Below are positions 16,961 through 20,776 of a stretch of DNA of 20,776 nucleotides, piece after piece. The first letter of the stretch is position 1; every line of letters begins with the position of its first letter. The notes beneath the pieces were generated by a model that saw only the letters and a program-made list of their open reading frames with translations, was not told where the DNA came from and did no database searches. Source of the DNA: Sphacelaria rigidula (Eukaryota > Phaeophyceae > Sphacelariales); NCBI GenBank assembly GCA_964200075.2, contig CAXNAA020000493.1, positions 1-20,776 on the forward strand, given 5' to 3'. A program made the position numbers and the translations under genes.

Positions 16961-17187
16961 CGTTCACGACCGTTCAAAGGTGATTTGACCTTTCAGGGCG
17001 TGACAGATCATCAAACAGATTAAAACCGTATATATTATTGCTTGAGCATTTATGCGACCACGGCTGAATCCCTGGTGGATCAGTTAAAATGCGACATCAA
17101 TCAAATCCATTAGTTAACTGAGCGCCCTTGCAAATTCCGACAGCCCCGCCAAAAAATAGCAGCATAATCATACGTTTGCCCGTGTTT

Positions 17188-17322
17188 GCAATTCCCGTGT
17201 AGGGCGACTGCACCTCCTCGCCGCCGCCGGTTGTTACTAGCGCTGTTTTTCTCTGTCTTCCTTCATAGATTGTACATCTCCCGTGCACCATGTGCGCCAA
17301 TTCTATATAGCGCGACTGCGCC
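17188..17322 (+). repeat. Degenerate direct repeat, period about 108 bp
   Basis: CAATTCCCGTGTAGGGCGAC (from 17189) and CAATTCTATATAGCGCGAC (from 17298) align with one indel and continue into CTGCACCTCCT / CTGCGCCTTCT. This is part of a run of decayed repeats leading into the family copy at 17363. Confidence 0.5.
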
Positions 17323-17362
17323 TTCTTTTGAACGTTTCCTTGTACATATATTTTCCTGTGCC

Positions 17363-17407
17363 AACAACGTTTTCGCAAAATTAAGAGTAGAGCGCTGATT
17401 GAGAATG
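17363..17407 (+). repeat. Repeat family copy 1 (plus orientation)
   Basis: AACAACGTTTTCGC followed by AAGAGTAGAG and ATTGAGAATG resembles the minus strand of 17596-17662 and the plus strand of 20710-20776 at roughly 70-75 percent identity. Confidence 0.6.
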
Positions 17408-17595
17408 GCTTTGATTATTCGCTTTTACTTGGCCATTTTCTCACTTGATGTGTGCTTCTCTTTGCCTCCATCACTGGCGTGTACTTACAGCTACACGCCG
17501 ATATCCTACTCAGGGATATCAAGGTTCTTAATGGCAAGCTACTACAGAAATCATATTGGGCCCTGTGGGGGGACATTTCGGAACTGGAACGATTC

Positions 17596-17906
17596 ATTCA
17601 CCAATTGACCGCTCCTCAATCTCAATTGCATCCTCTATTCTCAATCTCACGAAAACATTGTTTGCCGTGTATGAGTTCTTTTTCCGGAGATCGCGACCGG
17701 TTCGGTCAAGTCGAAGATAAAAAGTATTGTACACTACGTACAAGATGTTTGTGGGATTGGAACAAATATGCGTCTCCGTTCGATATTTACCGCTCACACG
17801 CGGCCATTCGGCTACCTTGTGGAGGATCTTCCAAACGTCATCCTCGGCTCCGTCCGATTTAAAATCCTCGCTAGAGGATCCTGATTATTCGCAATCCTCC
17901 AGAGGG
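17596..17906 (-). repeat. Repeat family copy 2 (minus orientation), two collinear blocks
   Basis: Read on the minus strand, 17906-17841 contains CCTCTGGAGG, then AGGATTTTAA, then AGCCGAGG. After about 180 bp, 17662-17596 reads AACAATGTTTTCGTGAGAT through GCGGTCAATTGGTGAAT. The same blocks occur in the same order on the plus strand at 20052-20118 and 20710-20776, about 590 bp apart there. The open frame 17452-17862 across this copy is therefore probably not a host gene. Confidence 0.65.
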
Positions 17907-18001
17907 TTTTCGAGTCTGGGGCGTCGAAGATCTGTGTCAATATTTAAATCCCCTAAACTTTTGAAGGCACAAGTGCTATGAAAATCTGCAAAACTTTGCT
18001 A

Positions 18002-18080
18002 CCTCTGCTGTTGTTCGAAATAGATCCTGATCCCAGATTTGAAATCGGGCAAACATGATTTTTATTTCGAACAGCAGAGG
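18002..18080. repeat. Inverted repeat, 18-21 bp arms, 40-bp loop
   Basis: CCTCTGCTGTTGTTCGAAATA (18002-18022) pairs with TATTTCGAACAGCAGAGG (18063-18080) apart from a 3-base bulge. The loop carries GAAATCGGGCAAAC, the motif that recurs in the array downstream. Confidence 0.85.
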
Positions 18081-18378
18081 CTGTACAAATCCCATATACA
18101 CTCGCAATTGGAACTTGTACACCAAAAGCCGTCCGAGATAAATCCCCATTTTGCCCGCCGATACCTGAAATTGGGTAAAAAAGGAACTTATTTTTGCGAG
18201 GAGCTTTTGCCGTTCAAGTTCCACCTACTGCATCGTCTCAGTGAATGAGATTCGAGAGGCAGCAGAAAGCGTTGAAAAGTCATCCTCTTGCCCGCCATTC
18301 CATATATCAATTGGGCAAAGAGGTCGAAGTCTTCAACAGCCTCGGCTGCATTCAAATCCCATATACTGATTGCGAATG
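18040..18378 (+). repeat. Hairpin-bearing repeat array
   Basis: A motif of the type AATTGGGCAAA occurs near 18043, 18169 and 18310. The last two are each preceded by TTGCCCGCC (18151, 18288), so each can fold into a small stem (CCTCTTGCCC against GGGCAAAGAGG at 18284-18322). CAAATCCCATATAC occurs at 18086 and 18353, each shortly after GGCTG. The pattern is a decayed multi-unit repeat; a plus-strand frame at 18039-18248 runs through it and is probably incidental. Confidence 0.6.
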
Positions 18379-18399
18379 TATGTCCACACAGCCATGCTA

Positions 18400-19294
18400 T
18401 GTAGCTTTAGCTTGTGGTTATTATGTGAGCCCCGTATGAACCTTACATACGAATACATACAGGGTCTAAAACCCTCGTCGTCCCGAGTATAACATATCAA
18501 AACCAAAGCATTTTTTCGACTGAATACGCGAAACACTTTGATCACGGTTGATTCTACACTGCGTACTTCGATGACGATATGACGACCACAACAATGAGCA
18601 TGGTTTGGTGCTGTACTGAACCGTACAATGCCGAGAAAGACAGCACCATATCGTGTTTATATACGTGCGGTGCAAGATACTGCACTTAGCGCGGCATATG
18701 CCCGACGTATGACTCAAGTATACAAAGCGGATGCCTGTAACTTTGGGTACATGGGGGTGTTTTATACCGTCAGCTACAGTAGACATCACGACGCCCGTTC
18801 TTGAGCATGCGCACAACTACAGTAAGCAGGACTTTGAAGGGAAGCAGGCAAAGTACAGCACCGACAGCGCAGAACTACATATATTTTTTCTGCTTACAGT
18901 GCGACGTGAAAAGGACTTGAACAGTGTTCGCAGCTTTGTCTGCCTGCAGTGTCCGTGGGTGTGTATGCAACAGGCCACCGGTTATTGCCCGCACTCTACC
19001 CCACGTGGTTCCGGCGCCGCGCGATTCCGCGACCATGGGAGAAGATGCTCAAGTTTCAACTCCCACCAACAATACATCATACCCAACTACGGCAGTGTGT
19101 ATCTATATCCCTGTGCCCAACTCGTGCTCTTTGCTGCAGGGTTGTGGTGGTGGCTGCAGGAATAAGTGTTGTGGGATTTACGTGCGGTTCAATCTGTGAA
19201 GGGCGAGTGATACGTATATATCTGGCGTGAGGGTTCATACCATAAAATTGCTGGGGTCCCAAAGGTACCCTGGAAGCAGTTACGTTACTTGTTT
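18400..19294. other. Mostly unexplained stretch with one acceptor-like site
   Basis: An acceptor-like T-rich tract ending CTTACAG at 18899 is followed by three overlapping plus-strand frames (18731-19165, 144 codons; 18924-19199; 18949-19230). Within them an ATG in strong context (GCGACCATGG, ATG at 19035-19037) opens a 54-codon frame with several cysteines near its end. No frame is clearly favoured and none has a known domain. Confidence 0.25.
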
Positions 19295-19737
19295 GGTATA
19301 AAAAATGAAACCTGTTTAAAAGTGCGTTTCTGGCCCCTCTCCGTCATTTTCCCCCCGAAAAGAGGGCTAGGCGGATGTTGACACGTTGAAATGACTTGCT
19401 CTACTAGCTGAAGCCATTCCAGAGCACCTTTGCGTTTTCCGTAGGGCACGGTTTCGTTTCTGGCCAACTTGCATTTTCACTAACGGTCAATCGACGAAAC
19501 AAATATCAGTTTTCCCCCTGGTTTTTTATAACTTGACCGTTTGTTATCGGAAATGCAAGTTTGGCCAAAAACGAAACTGTGACCTACGGGAAACGCAAAG
19601 GTGCGATGGTGGAACGGTCTCAGCGAGTAGAGCATGTCATTTCAAGGTGTCAACATCCGCCTCGCCCTAATCTCTGGGGTAAAACGACGTAGATGGGCCA
19701 AAAATGCTCTCTCTAGCATTTTTCATTTTCTGATACC
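19295..19737. mobile_element. Foldback element (long imperfect hairpin), about 443 bp
   Basis: The left arm (19295-19490) and right arm (19533-19737) are reverse complements at roughly 75-80 percent identity over about 195-205 bp, with a loop of about 42 bp. Matching landmarks are GGCGGATGTTGACACC in the right arm against GGCGGATGTTGACACG in the left, GCACCTTTGCGTTT, GGCCAA..TTGCATTT, and the end pair GGTAT / ATACC. No clear target-site duplication is visible. No transposase is encoded. It is a MITE or foldback transposon, or an ancient local inverted duplication. Confidence 0.85.
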
Positions 19738-19843
19738 TAGCCTCAGGACACAAGCGCACAAGTGTAAATACACTCGCTGGAGGATACTGCACGGCTATGT
19801 CCTGCGGAGTCGCAAAAAATGCCTTACAGGCCATAGTCGGTCC

Positions 19844-19857
19844 CTCCTCTAGAGGAG
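19844..19857. repeat. Perfect 14-bp palindrome
   Basis: CTCCTCTAGAGGAG is fully self-complementary and lies at the start of the CTCTGGAGGG motif cluster. Confidence 0.8.
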
Positions 19858-20146
19858 CGATGCCCATATTTCTCTCTGTCCACATTTCCCTCTAGGGGAT
19901 ATTCACGGAAACCATGTGCTCAAGAGCACCATATTTTTGGTACTCTGGAGGGATCCAGAACTCAAAGTCACTGGAGCATCATATGCCCTCCAGAGAACTC
20001 GTTTCATGATCGGAACTGAGTATGACATACCCTCCAGAGTGTATTGTTATCCTCTGGAGGGTCACTTTTCCCTGGAGAGGATGAAAATCGCGATAGAGGA
20101 TTTTAAGGGGGTAGCCGAATGGCCGCGTGTGCTGCTGCAAAAGTAG
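19853..20146 (+). CDS. Candidate exon, 97 codons, overlapping a motif cluster
   Basis: An open plus-strand frame runs between TAG 19850-19852 and TAG 20144-20146 without an early ATG. The peptide is protein-like (STIFLVLWRDPELKVTGASY, MIGTEYDIPSRVYCYPLEG, MKIAIEDFKGVAEWPRVLL). The same DNA carries the 10-bp motif CTCTGGAGGG in both orientations and in different frames, so the repeat is not a protein repeat. A weak GG|GTCACT donor at 20060 would splice in phase to the acceptor at 20195, but GTCACT is a poor donor. It overlaps repeat family copy 3, which lowers the likelihood of a host gene. Confidence 0.2.
   Translation, partial: RSDAHISLCPHFPLGDIHGNHVLKSTIFLVLWRDPELKVTGASYALQRTRFMIGTEYDIPSRVYCYPLEGHFSLERMKIAIEDFKGVAEWPRVLLQK
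19943..20061. repeat. Cluster of four CTCTGGAGGG motifs in both orientations
   Basis: Exact copies lie at 19943-19952 (+), 19986-19995 (-), 20030-20039 (-) and 20052-20061 (+), spaced 43, 44 and 22 bp. Near-copies occur at 20071 (CCTGGAGAGG) and 17895-17904. It may be a protein-binding-site cluster or a subterminal repeat set of the surrounding element. Confidence 0.75.
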
Positions 20147-20195
20147 CAAATCAAGAGAGTTTTCACGTTCTGTTTTTATTATTTGTTTCCAACAG

Positions 20196-20491
20196 TAACG
20201 GTGAAAGAACCAACTGCGCAACGACCGTTTAGTACCCCCGATCTACTGTCTCAGATACCAACTTTTACTGTCGAACGTGCGGGGAACGTAGAATGTGAGG
20301 CACCTCTTCTATTGCATTACTATTCTATCGGCTGCACAGCTGCGGTACATTCTCGCGGACGAATCTCTCTGATTGTCGACGCTTGTCGCGAGGTTTTGCG
20401 GGAAAGGGAGCGTCGAGAACTTCGATATGCAAACACCAGTATACTGCGGACTCGTACTACAAACATTTTTGCGGGAGATCATATAGTATGA
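20196..20491 (+). CDS. Candidate 3'-terminal exon, basic protein, unknown
   Basis: A strong 3' splice signal (TTCTGTTTTTATTATTTG, then TTTCCAACAG ending at 20195) precedes an open frame entered in phase TA|ACG. It runs 97 codons to TGA (20489-20491). The peptide is protein-like: TVKEPTAQRPFSTPDLLSQI, VECEAPLLLHYYSIGC, GRISLIVDACREVLRERERR. The charged helix near the middle (REVLRERERRELR) could be a short coiled coil. No family is recognised. The upstream exon is not identified with confidence. The exon lies between the two blocks of repeat family copy 3, in the part missing from copy 2, so it may be cargo of that element or a host exon invaded by it. Confidence 0.35.
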
Positions 20492-20514
20492 GTATATATC
20501 AAGTTAAAGTACGA

Positions 20515-20537
20515 CAATCAATCAATCAATCAATCAA
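20515..20537 (+). repeat. (CAAT)n microsatellite
   Basis: Five exact CAAT units plus CAA, 24 bp after the stop of the candidate terminal exon. Confidence 0.9.
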
Positions 20538-20776
20538 CCATGACGATATAGTCCACAGATATATGGCATTTTTTGGCGTACAGACTACACTTTCGCAAAA
20601 CAAACGTGAAATTCAAATATTAATGAGTCGTCACCGTTGACGTGTCTAGCAGGCATAGAACCTCTTTTTAAAAAAATATCATGTTTTGCGGGCAACAGAT
20701 CACATATATAACAGTGTTTTCGTGATATCGAGAGTAGATGATACGATTGAGAGTGAAAAGCGGTCAATCAGTGAAT

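Larger units (their letters stand above)
20052..20776 (+). repeat. Repeat family copy 3 (plus orientation), runs off the window
   Basis: The blocks CCTCTGGAGG, AGGATTTTAA and AGCCGA (20051-20118), and ACAGTGTTTTCG through GCGGTCAATCAGTGAAT (20711-20776), repeat those of 17596-17906 in inverted orientation and the same order. The similarity continues to the last base, so the end of the unit is not seen. It is possibly one arm of a larger element spanning about 17.6 to beyond 20.8 kb. Confidence 0.6.

Overview
This window looks like repeat-rich eukaryotic nuclear DNA with balanced base composition (about half G+C by eye). The reasons are a eukaryotic-type APE/RT non-LTR retrotransposon (LINE), a non-autonomous DNA transposon nested inside it, other TIR and foldback elements, microsatellites, and several good 3' splice-acceptor signals. 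I see no operon structure, tRNA, rRNA or CRISPR array. The species cannot be fixed from sequence alone; a protist, alga or invertebrate is possible.

Layout. Positions 1-365 look like intron carrying a truncated TIR element (27-221), followed by a candidate cysteine-containing terminal exon (366-541) and an AATAAA signal at 896. From about 920 to 4970 there is no gene I can support. That stretch holds a diverged direct repeat (2701-2952) and an assembly scar at 3396-3501: an N gap, a near-match to an Illumina adapter, and a run of 24 C. From 8918 down to 5214 on the minus strand lies one decayed LINE. It has an AP endonuclease, a linker, a reverse transcriptase with FIDL and YADD motifs, and a C-terminal domain, broken by at least seven stops and five frameshifts. 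Its 3' end is tandemly duplicated in 227-bp units. A 229-bp MITE (8357-8585) with 40-bp perfect TIRs and a 3-bp ATC target duplication sits in its endonuclease; removing the element and one ATC rejoins the reading frame exactly.

From 9000 to 13870 the content is mostly unexplained: GC hairpins with a (CAA)n tract near 9464-9593, a candidate secreted-protein reading frame near 10264-10632, and a candidate exon at 12529-12780. The second part of the TIR element of position 27 lies at 13876-14058. The two parts keep only their outer TIRs and share a direct repeat of about 121 bp.

The last 6 kb is a mosaic of repeats: a 51-bp tandem pair, a diverged direct repeat, a hairpin-bearing repeat array, inverted copies of one family (17596-17906 against 20052-20776), and a 443-bp foldback (19295-19737). 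A second acceptor-led candidate terminal exon lies at 20196-20491.

The genes do not form a recognisable pathway. The best-supported biology is nested transposition and repeat decay. I did not find clear evidence of a novel functional system. The most distinctive structures are the MITE-in-LINE insertion, the split TIR element, and the inverted repeat family with a short motif cluster at the right edge.
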